64,000 nt of DNA from Homarus americanus (Eukaryota; Arthropoda; Malacostraca; Decapoda; Nephropidae). The DNA is taken from the NCBI RefSeq assembly GCF_018991925.1, contig NW_024748870.1, positions 3,682,705 through 3,746,704 of the forward strand. The letters are read 5' to 3'. The position numbers and the translations under genes were made by a program. The notes beneath the pieces were generated by a model. The model saw only the letters and a list, made by a program, of their open reading frames with translations, ran no database searches and was not told the origin of the DNA. Positions 1 through 17,552 of the stretch are shown one piece after another. Every line of letters begins with the position of its first letter. Positions within the stretch are counted from its first letter, which is position 1.

Positions 1-2228
1 CTTGCCACATATACAAACCCATGCTCTATTTTATAGTTTTATTAATATTGTATATTCTTTATTTCTAAGCTGCATTAGAGTTTTTTAATGAATATTCCAA
101 AACTTTTTAGTTTCATTACATGTAACAACAACAACAAACCATGTGCACGGACAGTATTCTTCATTATCCCTCATTTCAGATAGTAATCCTTGTTTTCCCT
201 AGTTTAACGATAATTTCACTTAATGTTAGGTTTTTCAGGAGCGCATCCCCATCATTAAATGAGAGATACCTGCACTGGAAATGGATTTTTTTACATTAAA
301 CAATTTAATTTGGGTATTTTTCAATAATTTAGATTTCAATAATATTTTGTCCGATCCACTGATGTAGCACTGTAAATAAAAGATTGAGTAAATTCTCTAT
401 TGATGCAGCACAAAAAAAAAATTAATAAATTTTAACAATGACATTCTCTCACTCACTAAAACCACTGCTTGTTACAACAAACAGCTGTTTCAGGTTTTAG
501 TTGTGTTAATACTCTTAGAGACATTTTTACAGTAAACATGATTTTATATTTGAAATTTTTCTAAATTTAAAAAAAAAAAAAAAAATTGGCATTGATTAGT
601 GTGGGCAAAGACAATTGAAGGTTACAGGTTAAGATGTGTGGAAACAGCACTAGATGCCTGTGTTATAACATCAGGTTCCATGACTCACACTGCATGTCAA
701 CGCCCATCCTACTTTTAAGTATTTAATGCCATGTCTGTGCAATGTTGTACTGTACAAGAATGTTATATTGTTTTTAAGTTATGTAATTTGTAAAAAAAAA
801 ATTATCATTGCAATTAAACAATTGTATCATATATTAACTTACCATCAAGTAAATTCCTGTACAATAATACCAAACAGTTTTGTTTAATGATATGCAGTGT
901 ACAGTAGTTATGTATAATGTATCCAATTAAAATTTTCATTACACACTCCTATACATACCTACTGCATTTGTAAATGAGTGCAAAACACAAATCTAAATAT
1001 TCATTTTTTTTTAAGGTTATCCAACTTCTGTGTATTTCACTAAAATTCTTTGGGTGAACTACTCAATACAAGTTTTAAGGAAAATCTTTTTGTACATAAT
1101 GGGTTCGGTACCCAGCCGCTTCGCAAAAATGGGATTTTACTGTACTGGGGTAATTCATATCTGGAAGGATATTTGGAATACAGTACTGTGCCTCATTTTT
1201 GGGACCCCCCTTCCCCTGATTAGTCCAAATAATCAATGCTCTACTATACCTATACTGCATATCAGAAACTAAACTGCAGCTTTTAACATCAAAAGCTTTG
1301 ACCTTTGCCTAGAGAATGCAAATGAAATTTCTATCCCTAGGAGCAAAGTAATGTGCCTATGAAAGATCATGTTCACTGGTGTATGAACACTCAACTTACA
1401 ATAATGACCGCTTTATGTCTACATGGTAAACAGTACCACTGACTAGAAGTCCCCTAAACCTTTTCAGTTGACGGTAGATAAAAAATATTGGGTAAAACCC
1501 TTAAGAATTCCCTTGGTAGAGTTCTGTATACTGAACTGAAATTTCTAAATGAGGAGAATGGGGTTTTAGTTCCTGGTCTTTACATTTTTATCATACACTT
1601 TGGAATATATATTGAATATTCATTATTGACCTGAACATTTTTATAATGCAAAATAGCCATCCTTGCCTTTAAGATACAATTTAACTACTGAAGTGAGTTA
1701 TAATTTAAGCATAATAACTTAAATGGAAAAAAGTCATACACCATATCAAGAATCAAAGTAAATTGGTACACAACTATCAATTGCAAGCAACAGGAACAGC
1801 TATTGGCATTTTTAGAATCAATATTTATCTTGTGTTATTATTATGACTGTACACTGGTGAGGAACTTGAAAGTGATTGAGTGTACTTACCTCAGCAAGAA
1901 TTAGTGAGACTTGGTTATATTACGTAGTTTAAACTTATCATAAGAGTTGATACATTTTATGAACATTCATAACAGGTGAAACTTTCTTCATTATAGCAGT
2001 AGTGAACCATTTTACTTTCATTATAACAGACGTACAAAACAAGCTGAATGACATGAGTTTGATTTTATTTTAGGATATGATTGAACCCTTTAACAAATCA
2101 CAAGATTCCACCTTAGAAAGAATGACTGACTAAATTGGCCAAGCTCCATGACAGATTTTTTTACAATTAATGGTACAGTACTTACCCTCTAATATTACTC
2201 ATATTTACTGAAAACTATGAATACTTAC
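1..2228. other. AT-rich intron, nothing recognised
   Basis: Intronic sequence on the 3' side of the last LDLa exon in the window. Homopolymer A runs (for example 411-420, 569-585) only. Short open frames near 1030-1270 have no gene features. Confidence 0.7.
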
Positions 2229-2342
2229 AACAATCATATTCATCATACCCATCAGAACAGTCTTTGAAACCATCGCAGAGTTTCTCATCACTTAGGCAAG
2301 TGTCCCCATTGTCACATTCGAACATGCCTGACCCCTCACATT
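2229..2342 (-). CDS. trol: LDLa module 10 exon
   Basis: This exon has 114 bp, phase 1-1, acceptor CATTATACAG and donor GTAAGT. It has six cysteines: C-EGSGMFE-C-DNGDT-C-LSDEKL-C-DGFKD-C-SDGYDEYD-C. The calcium motif is close to canonical with Tyr for Ser (DGYDE). It is the last exon of the gene in this window; the next lies beyond the left edge. Confidence 0.9.
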
Positions 2343-5134
<2,792 letters not shown>

Positions 5135-5156
5135 TATATATATATATACACACACA

Positions 5157-6230
5157 CAGTATAGTCTGGATTTACGAGGTTTTTGTTTACGAGTTTGGTC
5201 ATTTACACGGTGCCTTGCCAGAATGAAATGTTTTAATTACGCGATAAATTTGGTCATTTACACGCCGCGCCATTTTTTACCCACACGGTCCATTCTTGAC
5301 CATACACGGGAAGCGGCACGGTGAGTGGTGCGCATTAGGCCGCTCTTACGTTATTGCTGATGTCATATGATGTATCGGACTGTGATTGGGCCATGCATCC
5401 TTACCACCCACGCATTCCCTCCGCCGCTAGCTGTGATTGGTCTTATGTAACATGACGTGTCCTGCCACCAGAGGGTAGAAGTCGCTGACCTAGCCGGGCC
5501 TGTCTCATTGTTCTCAGTCCGCGTATACAGTTCTCTCTTGTGCCCACTATTCCCCTCACAATGGCTTCCGCTGGACCCCCACCACCCGAGAAAAACCTTG
5601 AATTACCTGGACCAAGCCATGATAATGTGAAGGAAATCATCGAGTTGGGGGAGAAAATTAAGCTCATCCTTGACAAGCATCGGTATGAAGTGTCTAATAA
5701 CCTACTGTCGAAAGTTATGGAGCCGTATATCCAGATCTATCTCGACAACATCAATGCTGGTCGTCAACGTAGTATTGAGTACTTCCTCGCCCGCAACCCA
5801 CCACAATCACAGCCAGCCCAAGTCAGTGATAGTGACAGTGAGGATATGGACTTCGAGGGGTTTGTCTGGGAGGCCCTGCAAACCTCTGCGAGTAGTGAAA
5901 GTGATTCACCGGAGGGCAACTAATCTGCCCTCTGCCTCGGAACCAGCCGCCATCCATTTATGCCGACCCAGCTTTTCTACTAACGTAAGTGTTAAAAAAC
6001 CTACTGTTATTGATATTTCTCTTAATTATTAATTGTGTGTGCATACCATCATAAAATTAAGATGTTATTTTGACTACAAGGTGCGTATTGTGTCGGAAAA
6101 AGTGGAGTTTGAGGGTCGGCCCAGTCTCTATTTCAATTAATCCCATATGTTCTGTTATTTCGTTTACGCGTTTCTCGTTGTACGAGTTCCTCCACGGGTT
6201 CAATTGACCGCGTAAATGCAGACTATACTG
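5157..6230 (+). mobile_element. 1.07-kb Tigger-like element (plus orientation)
   Basis: The left tip CAGTATAGTCTGGATTTACG and inverted right tip CAGTATAGTCTGCATTTACG are almost identical. It lies directly against a (TA)n array on the right (6231-6390) and a short TA/CA tract on the left. It carries a 120-codon frame. A second member of the family lies head to head on its left (3551-5134). Confidence 0.85.
5561..5923 (+). CDS. Small 120-aa protein frame inside Tigger-like element
   Basis: ATG at 5561 starts MASAGPPPPEKNLELPGPSH. The middle is predicted helical (KEIIELGEKIKLILDKHRYE). The end has [20 protein letters not shown] and a Ser/Glu-rich tail. The last 50 residues correspond to the tails in the copies at 57.5 and 63.6 kb. 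It is probably the fused N- and C-terminal ends of a transposase after internal deletion, but it is fully open, so a small product is conceivable. Function not recognised. Confidence 0.45.
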   Translation: MASAGPPPPEKNLELPGPSHDNVKEIIELGEKIKLILDKHRYEVSNNLLSKVMEPYIQIYLDNINAGRQRSIEYFLARNPPQSQPAQVSDSDSEDMDFEGFVWEALQTSASSESDSPEGN

Positions 6231-8518
<2,288 letters not shown>

Positions 8519-8523
8519 GATGC

Positions 8524-8744
<221 letters not shown>

Positions 8745-8786
8745 CACACAAGAAGAAGATAATAAAGTACTCTCTGCCAAACTTAC

Positions 8787-8894
8787 CAGGACAGTTTTTC
8801 TCATCAGACCCATCTCTACAATCAGGGGTCCCATCGCATCTCAAAGTCTGTTCCACACACTGACCATCGTCACAGGTGAATTTATCATTACAAG
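8787..8894 (-). CDS. trol: LDLa module 9 exon, canonical
   Basis: This exon has 108 bp, phase 1-1, acceptor CTCCTGCCAG and donor GTAAGT. It is the most canonical module of the array: [34 protein letters not shown], with all acidic calcium-ligand positions of the LDLa consensus (CDGxxDCxDxSDE). A (TA)n array begins about 46 bp beyond the donor in the next intron. Confidence 0.93.
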
Positions 8895-10724
8895 CTGGCA
8901 GGAGCAGGTTAACCAGTTAGAATATCTTTTCAAATACATCGCTTTATTCCGTAGTTTCAAGAATGGTATGGTATATCATAAGACCAAATATCAAGTAATA
9001 AGCACGCAGTTTATGAAAGACATGAAAAATATTGACATTATGCTCAACAACAAAAACATAATAAATAAACAGTACAGTAAAATGATTAAAAGCACAACAT
9101 GAACAACACTTGGATGGGTGCAAACTGGACACACAGTAACACTTCAAGAATCACATACTGTACCCAAAAATCACTCTTGGCTATACGGGTATTTGTCTAT
9201 TTAAAGAATTTGTACGAGTGTTAATTTTTTTCTCGTTTTGAATGGCCAAGTGGATCAACTTATTAAATGTATGAACAAACCCAGGGTACTGTGTATACTC
9301 AAAACAATCACAAGAGGAGGAGGAAGGAAAGAAGAGGTTACCAGCAGCTACAGTATATGGGCAGGGCTAAAACTCCTTAAAAAGATCAGTCATTGCAACA
9401 ACAGGTCTACATGGACTACCCAATTATCAATTTGACTAAAACTTGAAAGCAAATTTAATTACTGACATTAACCTTTTCAGTAACTCCCATTAGGTAGATT
9501 TGTATTTATCACATGGAACCTGTGCAACCAGGAATTTCATTTAATCCCTTAAATATTTAGGAATTTCGTGTACAGTAATCACAAACTTTTTAAAAATTCC
9601 TTGTACTGGTACAGTAATTCCTAAAATGTTCATCCAGAATTTCATGCAATTCTTAAAATATTCAGGAATTTCTTGTAACCTTTGTAACCATCAGAATATT
9701 TTTAGAATTACTGTATGTAAAATCCCTAGTTACAAAGATCCCCCTGTAACATATATAAACTTCTCTCACACTATTCAAAGCAATTCTATGCTATGCTTTA
9801 GAAATGTAACTTGGACAGATGAATACACCAAAGCAAAAAATACGGTAGTCATGCATAAAAATTATGAAGCTTTTCGCAAGCACAACACTGCAACATTCTA
9901 ACTCTTCATACTTACCATAACTTTAGTCTAACAATAAAATAGTGATTAATGACTTTTTTATGATCTCTCTTATTCTTGTAGGTCTTTTCCCACTGTGCTC
10001 CATGAAGTCCACTATCAAGAACAAAACCAGACTCTCATTTTAATCTATTTTATCCATTCAAGCTGACTGCTGTGACATCCCCAAATATCATTTAATGCCA
10101 TACTCAACTTGACTTGCATTGCTGCTTCCTGGATGTTCATCCCTCTCATTTCTTCTAATATCACCCTATTCTTTTATCTCCAACTTGGTCTTTCCCAACA
10201 ACATTATTTTTTTAGTACAGGTATACCAGAGCTGATGATGAATGTTGATATAACATTGTTAGTTGAACATGTTAATAAACTAACACTGCCATGTTGTCTA
10301 GATTCATTGGCTAGCCAGACTGGGTCAGCCTACCACTGACTTCACCTCAGAGGATAGAAAAGAAGTTAACGACTGCACTAGCCCGGCTCTCCACTCAAAG
10401 AATGACTAGCTCAACTCCATAAATGATATTGCAAGCTGGTTCACTCAGAATTTTCATACCTTAAATACTAAGATCATCAAACCTAATTCTCTTTCATTGG
10501 TTACTCATTCAACAGGACCTTACAGTATCTAACTAATGCATTTATTACTTCCAGCATCCTATAACAACACATATAAAAATATTTTAAATAAACTTCGTTT
10601 AAAACGCTTTGCAATTTGCCAAACATAAAACAGGCCAATACTGTGCTGCAAAGTTTGGTTTTTTTCCAATATGAACAGATTATAGAACCTGTAGATCATT
10701 ACAGTACCACAAACAGGGGGACAC
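8895..10724. other. Intron, mostly unrecognised
   Basis: AT-rich intron between LDLa exons 8 and 9 except for the dispersed repeat at 10085-10180. A local series of GGAATTTC / GAATTTC phrases lies at 9525-9670. Confidence 0.65.
10085..10180. repeat. Dispersed repeat copy b
   Basis: Counterpart of 6565-6680: ATCATTTAATGCCAT, ATTGCTGCTTCCTGGA and GTTCATCC in the same order. Ends are undefined. Confidence 0.5.
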
Positions 10725-10990
10725 ACACATCCCACATTAAGATTGTTAGAAAATTCAAATCAATATTGTAGAGCAATTATTTCATCGGTTAGTAGAATAC
10801 ACATCCCACACTAAGACGGTTAGAAAATTCAAATCAATATTGTAGAGCAATTATTTCATCAGTTAGTAGAATACACATCCCACACTAAGACGGTTAGAAA
10901 ATTCAAATCAATACTGTAAAGCAATTAATTTCATCAGTTAATAGAACACACATCTCACATTAAGACTAGGGAAAAAATTCAATATACATA
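10725..10990. repeat. 74-bp tandem repeat, about 3.5 copies, beside exon donor
   Basis: Units start ACACATCCCACA at 10725, 10799 and 10873 (period exactly 74), with a partial unit from 10948. The last unit runs into the donor of the LDLa exon at 10992. Confidence 0.93.
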
Positions 10991-10991
10991 C

Positions 10992-11102
10992 GGCAGTTAA
11001 CGGTTTCATCAGTCCCATCATCACAGTCCTGGGTACCATCACAGCGTTTGTCTGGGCTGATACACATGCCACTATTACACATGAAGTTTGGTGGTTCACA
11101 AG
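10992..11102 (-). CDS. trol: LDLa module 8 exon
   Basis: This exon has 111 bp, phase 1-1, acceptor GCTTCCCCAG and donor GTATGT. It has six cysteines: C-EPPNFM-C-NSGM-C-ISPDKR-C-DGTQD-C-DDGTDETVN-C. The calcium motif is intact in form (CDGTQDCDDGTDE). A 74-bp tandem repeat (10725-10990) directly abuts the donor, so the start of the downstream intron is repeat-derived. Confidence 0.9.
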
Positions 11103-14100
11103 CTGGGGAAGCAGCAGCCAAGACTCACATTAACACAAACATACAAGACACTTCATTACTGCACCACTGTTTCCAATACCAGTTACCAACACTTAAGTAC
11201 TGTACCTCAAATAATATACACCACTCTAAGTTTAGTCTATACTGTTCTTGTATTTCAATGAACTTATGCTATAAATTATTTTCAAGAGTAAGTATTGTAT
11301 GTAAATCAGAATAAAAAATATTACCAGTATGCAAATATTAATTGAAAGTTTGGTAAATTCGAGTGTATACACTGTATGATCAATTATTTGCGATAAGTTA
11401 TATGTATATACGTATATAGGCTTTCAAGGAGTAAAAATTCATTTGCTTTTTATGAAAACTTCATAAATATTCAAGGACAGCAACTAAATGTACTATACTT
11501 TAACCCTTTAAATTGGAAGATTGTCCAATATCAAGGGTTTTGACTGGCTAAATTCTAGAAAATCATAACAATATTGCATAATATTTACAAGAGTAATTTC
11601 TGCACTGTATCTGATGACCATCAAATTAACTGATGTTTGAAGGACACTAATATTCTAAAAGCTCAGGCACTTAAATAGCTTTTCTTATTCTATTAATTCT
11701 TGATACACTTTTTAAGCATTTATTATCCTCTCTCTATGATGTCCCATTTCCTATGTGGATCAGTTCTACTCCTTAAAGATATCTTTCACGACAGGATTAA
11801 TCTGTTATCACAAACTAATTCTAAATTTCATTTTAAAATCAACAATCAATGACAAGCTGTTTTTTTGTTAAATTATAAAATTTCCTCTTAGAATTATCCT
11901 TTTACCTACCCATATAAATTACCAGTAGCTGCACTGAAATATTTATCTTAAATCATCAAATCTGGGAGTATTCCAGGGCTTTGGTATATGAACAAAATCC
12001 CCACTTTTTAGAAAAAAATTGTAGCATCAGAAGATGCCGAGTTGCTGACACAGGCATCTGAAAGCATCCCATGCTGTGACACGGACAGTAAGCAGTGTAC
12101 CGTAGTGTGTGACAAAGCCTCCATGCTTATATGCACATATACAGATAATATGTCATATGAAGGTGCTACTGTACAGTACAGAATACAGTATTGATCTAAC
12201 TGGCCATCAAATAAGAAGTAGAAATTAATAACTGATTACTAGGTACATGCTTTAATTTTATTGCTATGGAGGAATAAATTGATGAATGTATGCCTGGTCA
12301 CATGTATATCAACAGGAACATGGATTAAATAAACTTGATACTGTACTTCTTTATTAATTAATGTCATTATGATTATTGTATATGTTTAGAAGTATTGTTC
12401 CCCCTAAAACATTACTTAAAAGTGTGGATTTTTTTATGTTAGGGGGAATTTTATTTCGGCAGGAACATATCTCCTTTTATATAATGGTAATAAATGGGAA
12501 AATGGCTTCCATTTACAAAAAGGTTTTCAGGAATGTATCTTTTTTCTAAAAGAAGCACTCCTGTATTGTACAATCATGAAAACACAAGTTTCTGTCCAAG
12601 TGTCAACACTACATTTCTTATGTTATCTTTCCTAAATATTAGTTCATGTAATTCATATCTATTTCATATACCTTTTTTTAAAGTCGGCTAATGCAGGGCT
12701 TCCTTCAGCAAAACTACTTATTATGAAATAACGCAAACCTTAAACAAATAATGCGAGGTTATAATGCTCACACTCGCAGACTGGTGGGCATTACAATATA
12801 AACATAATTTTCAAAGTAATACAAGTACAGTAACAGGAAAAGCACTTGAGTGGTGGAGATATGTGGAGGTTAGTTAAGTGCTGGCAAGTTGGTAATACTT
12901 CTGGTGCCTCAATAACTTAACCAAATATCTGCTGCAATTCAGCTCTAATAACAGAAAACGAAATACAAAAAAATAATTGGCTTTAAAGGAATTCGTGTAA
13001 ATGCATTTTGGGAAAAACAAGAGAAATTTTACATAGAGATTCAAAGTAAAAGCCAAAAGAAAATAAATAAATTGAAATGAGAAACATTCTATAAAATCAT
13101 AAGCCAAAACAACACAAGAGATTGATTCTGGATATCCCAATTTATACCATAATTAGGAATCAAGTAACCTGCAAGATTCTCTCAAAGAATCAACCCTTGG
13201 CATAGCCTAATCAAGGGAACTGATACATTCTGAGGTAAGACCACTGTCCTAATCATATCAGTACTTTTGCTACATATGCAACCATTCACCCAGGGAAAGA
13301 TTAAGTAACCGAGTGTGGTAGTCAACAGTATATGTTCATCCCAAGCTAACCAGCATGATATGAAGAAGGTGAACTGGTAACACTGTATGGGAGAAATAAC
13401 CTGACATTGGTGCAGGATGATTCATAACTGGGGATCATGACGTATATGATTATATTTACTGTGGATGCCAACGAGCATGTTTTATGCTTGATGACACATT
13501 CATTATAATGAACACGGATAGTATGGATGAATATATTAATACAAGTATTCTGGTAAACTGTGGTTAGAAGTAGCAAAAGTAATGGTTATGAATAAGGTCT
13601 TTATTAACATCAGTACAATGATGACTTTTAATTATTCTGGTTACTGACAAAGGATTTTATTCAGCTTAGGAATGACCTCTCATAGTAAATGAGTTAAAAC
13701 AATCTCAGTTAACACATTTAGTGTTGTGAAAAAAAAAAATGTACACTAGCTACGGTCATATGATTTTTCGAGCTCTCAGTTAAATTAAACATGATTTTTA
13801 AATCATGAAAAATGCTTGTTGGCATCAGCAGTACAACTAATCATATTACATCTGGATCCCAAGTTATGAATCATCCTGCAGCAATGCCTTTCATTTTTCA
13901 ATAACTTTATTTTCCCACATTTTACCCATTGATACTAATTAAGTATTTGTAATACAGTACAGTACAATATACAAGAATTATATTCTTAGGCAATCTTCGA
14001 TCATAAATCTTGAATACTAGCCACTTACAGCATATCTGCCAATGCTCTCTCATACAGTGTTACCAGATTTTCTGCCTCATATCCTGCAGGTTGGTTCTGG

Positions 14101-14196
14101 ATAAACTTCTGCTGTCGACTCTAACCAAAATCATAATGAGGAGACCCTTCAAAAAATACTAGTCTGAGGGCAACACAGACAAGACAATATTCAGTA
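11103..14196. other. Intron, mostly unrecognised
   Basis: AT-rich. Contains the old element copy at 12376-12580 and TACTGTACAGTA at 12167-12178. No coding evidence. Confidence 0.65.
12376..12580. repeat. Dispersed old element copy a
   Basis: AGGAACATATCTCCT, AATGGGAAAATGG, a TTTACAAAAAGGTTTTCAGG block and AGAAGCACTCCTGT match in order the stretch 58200-58356. Probably a non-autonomous DNA element; TIRs not clear. Confidence 0.55.
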
Positions 14197-14726
14197 CAGT
14201 GAGTTCTGCTATAACGCGTGTTTTGATAACGCGAATTTGCTCTAACGCAATTTATGAATTAGGAACGATATTTGTATAACGCGAACGCTTGTTTGCTATA
14301 ACGCGATTTTTGCTTACTATTTCTCCAATTTTGTGGTATTAATTGTGAATATGGTAAAGAAGAATATCTCCAAGAAGCGTTCTGGTGATAGAATTCCCGG
14401 TGATGATCGTAAAAGAAAGGATATAACACTTGAAGAGAAGCACGATGTTATCAACCTCAAAATCGCCCTTCTCCCCCATCAAGTTACATTCATATTTTTT
14501 CAAGGTAGTGTTACATTTACTGTATGAATTCATTATTAGATATGAATGTAACATTTATTTAGACTGTGGTATCCTTTGTGTTAGGATAACTACTAAATTT
14601 TTTCGATTTCGAGTAATCTGCACCTAACCCTATTTTCTCCATAAGCCCTGTTATTTCTATTACGCGATTTTGTATAACACAATATTTTACAAGAACACAA
14701 TTATCGCGTTATAGCAGAACTACCTG
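14197..14726 (+). mobile_element. 530-bp pogo/Tigger-like element
   Basis: Inverted tips CAGTGAGTTCTGCTATAACG and CAGGTAGTTCTGCTATAACG are flanked by TA on both sides. Further ATAACGCG-rich sequence lies inside both ends. It encodes a short remnant of a CENP-B/Tigger DNA-binding domain on the plus strand. Non-autonomous deletion derivative. Confidence 0.88.
14351..14527 (+). pseudogene. Truncated Tigger transposase N-terminus (CENP-B-like)
   Basis: From ATG at 14351 the frame reads MVKKNISKKRSGDR and then KRKDITLEEKHDVINL, which matches the start of the CENP-B/Psq helix-turn-helix that binds DNA in pogo/Tigger transposases. The frame runs into unrelated sequence after about 40 residues and stops at 14527; the catalytic DDE part is absent. 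Confidence 0.7.
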
Positions 14727-15081
14727 TACTGTACTTCACCGAGACATTACCGTATTAAGGTGTATCATTCATGGGGGTGGTCTCTAAATAATAAATTGTC
14801 TAAATAATAAATTGGTCACTTAAGAAAGAGGGAATACTTCACCAGCAATAAGCATTTTAAAGGAAGCATGCAAGCATTATCATCCCACAGTATATTATCA
14901 TTCATCATATCTTTTGTACATCTTACCCATAACTTGTTATATAACCACATAGGAAAAAATAAAAATTAAATTCCCAAGCACACTTTCATGTAATTCATAT
15001 CTTCAGGGGCAAGTACATACATACTTTTTTCCTATGCGGTTATCAGCATATCCATGGATCACACACCACAACTACAGTGAT

Positions 15082-15202
<121 letters not shown>

Positions 15203-15509
15203 AAAACTTTTACTTTGTACTGTACTGTATACTGAACCAAGGAAAGCAATCTTAGAGCTTCATTCAAAGTTATGAAGATTTGTGTACATTTAAGGCACTG
15301 AATACATCAAGCTCATGAAATATGACCAATTTGTAGTGCCTCAATGAATTTTGTTCATGTAGTACAGTATATATTATAGTATGCAGTACTGTACAATATA
15401 ATAATTCCTTACAAAGAATTTATTTATCAGATGTATAATACACTAGCACAATATTTTAGAAGGAGGTATGTCAAGTGCTTAATGGGATATTTTTTTCCAT
15501 TTACAATTC

Positions 15510-15765
15510 ATCCACAGGTAGGCAGGCAGGTAATCTCAATTAGTAGTGACCCTACCTTACCAGCAAAGAGTGTGTTTGCAAGTCCTATATACAATGGCAA
15601 ATTCCCCCATAGTACAAGTGGGTTGGTAATAGGAAGGACATCCAGCTGCAAAACTTCCTTCTGATTTGCCTAATAGCAGCTGGAAAGTGATGCCATCAGG
15701 TAACAGAATCACACCTTACTCATGCAAGCATGGAAAATGACTGCAAGACGGTGGTAATGATGATC
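15510..15765 (+). repeat. Possible SINE/LINE 3' tail
   Basis: The stretch AGGAAGGACATCCAGCTGC near 15632, CATGCAAGCATGGAAAATG near 15720 and a GATGAT-like end resemble the 3' ends of some invertebrate SINE/RTE retroposons (from memory). No terminal duplication was found. Confidence 0.35.
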
Positions 15766-15852
15766 ATAAAAGTAAACCATTTGATTTTTTAAGATCATTT
15801 TGAAGGTCTGTCAAAACTACTGAAGGAATAACGTGGAAAAGTGAACACCTAC

Positions 15853-15963
15853 CACATGATGTTTCATCCTCGCCATAACGACAATCCACAGCAAAGTCAC
15901 AGTGGCGGAAACCTTCAATACACGTACCATCGTTGCATGCAAACTGATCACTGGGACAAACCA
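15853..15963 (-). CDS. trol: LDLa module 7 exon with microsatellite-built acceptor
   Basis: This exon has 111 bp, phase 1-1, donor GTAGGT. It has six cysteines: [38 protein letters not shown] is replaced by CDF, and Tyr replaces an Asp in the calcium loop. The acceptor (TTATTTCAG) is unusual: the whole tract upstream is a (TTTA)n/(TA)n microsatellite, so the pyrimidine tract is formed by repeat units. It is the first LDLa exon after the giant intron. Confidence 0.87.
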
Positions 15964-15965
15964 CT

Positions 15966-16185
<220 letters not shown>

Positions 16186-17171
16186 ACTGTACAGTACACT
16201 AAATACCCCTGTAAATTAACAATAGTCAGATATGTCTATCATCTGTTGGTACCTAATGTTTATATTCAAATTCAAAGTTCAGCAAATATTTACCTAAAAT
16301 CTTGTATGTGTATACTACAAAGGGAAGTTATATAGGATATAAAGTATGGTGTAAGAGGGAAGTTGTTTGATGAAGTAAAATAATTCTACATCAGTAATTG
16401 AGCACAAACATAGGGTTCTTAGTTCTGAATAATGACTGGGAAAATTAACCACTTCAACTTTTGTCGGTGCTAGTTAAATAATTATTGAAACAAGGGGGTA
16501 TCTACCAAAGGGGTATAAACCCTTCAAACGGCAATGACCGTTATACGGGTTAGGGACCTCAAAATGCCATCATAAAGTGATCGATCGTATATTGATATTA
16601 ATAACTAATGGGGAAAAATAGGTTTTGTTCTTCAGCCCCTGAAAATCCCAAGCAAGTTTTATATCAGGCTGTTATAATGATTAAATATAATTATTAATGT
16701 CTAAATGACTCAAATAATTTATAAATTGACAATATCAATAAATTCATACAAAATAATCTCATTAACATTACATGACTGTGTGTGTGAACTTGGCAGGTCA
16801 CCAAGTTAAATGTCACGTAAATTCATTGCCTTACCTCTCTTCCTACCAGGCAACGCCCTATAGCTTTACATTTCACATAATGTATGAGAGTTTAAGACTA
16901 GTCTCTCACCATCACCTCCCATTTTATAGACATTCCAAGTAAATTCCTTAATTCATGGGCCTTTCATTATTTGGTATTGCAAATAGACCAAGAATATGCA
17001 TTGAATCCAGGATGTCAACCATATGTTTAAGCTATATTTAGTAAGCCTGTGTTGTGTGGGCAGCAAGGGGGGTTGGAAGCATGAGTGCTGCCATAAACCC
17101 GGGCAGCTGGATCCCGGCTGGGGTAAGGATACTGACATACCAACCCATGGATTCAGTTACATGAAATGTAG
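16186..17171. other. Intron, nothing recognised
   Basis: AT-rich, leading up to the LINE relic. GGGGTATAAACCC and TGATCGATCG phrases near 16510-16590 hint at an old element, but no ends were found. Confidence 0.6.
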
Positions 17172-17552
17172 CTATGACTTCACAAAGTAAGAGCATTGCC
17201 ATTCACACAAGACATCTTTCTTAATTTTTTGCACATCTAATTGACCTAATGGCCACCCACTAGAGGTGGTCATGCTAAGGGTAGGAGGCCAGTGGCCTGT
17301 GTAAGATCCCTCCATTGCTTTTGATTTTAATTCCACAGCTTGAGCTGGGAGACCATTCCATAGATCTTCCACCCTCTGTGTCAAGAAGTATTTCTTTATG
17401 TTTGTTCTGCAGGATAGCTTAGCAAACTTGTAGTTATGTCCCCTAATGTTGGTGGTGTGTGACATTACAAAGAAATGGCCCAGTTTCAAGTTTTTCATCC
17501 ATTCATTTCAAGATTTTGAAGGTTTCAATGAGATATGCCCTATTAAGACACA
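17172..17552 (-). pseudogene. LINE reverse-transcriptase C-terminal relic
   Basis: On the minus strand an AYLIETFKIL segment (about 17550) is followed, after a stop and frame change, by NIRGHNYKFAKLSCRTNIKK and YFLTQRVEDLWNGLPAQAVE. RGH-Y-K...CRT..KYF..QRV.D.WN.LP is the signature just after the RT domain in CR1/Jockey-like non-LTR retrotransposons of arthropods and cnidarians. Only this 3' end is present, with a frameshift: a 5'-truncated dead copy. Confidence 0.75.
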
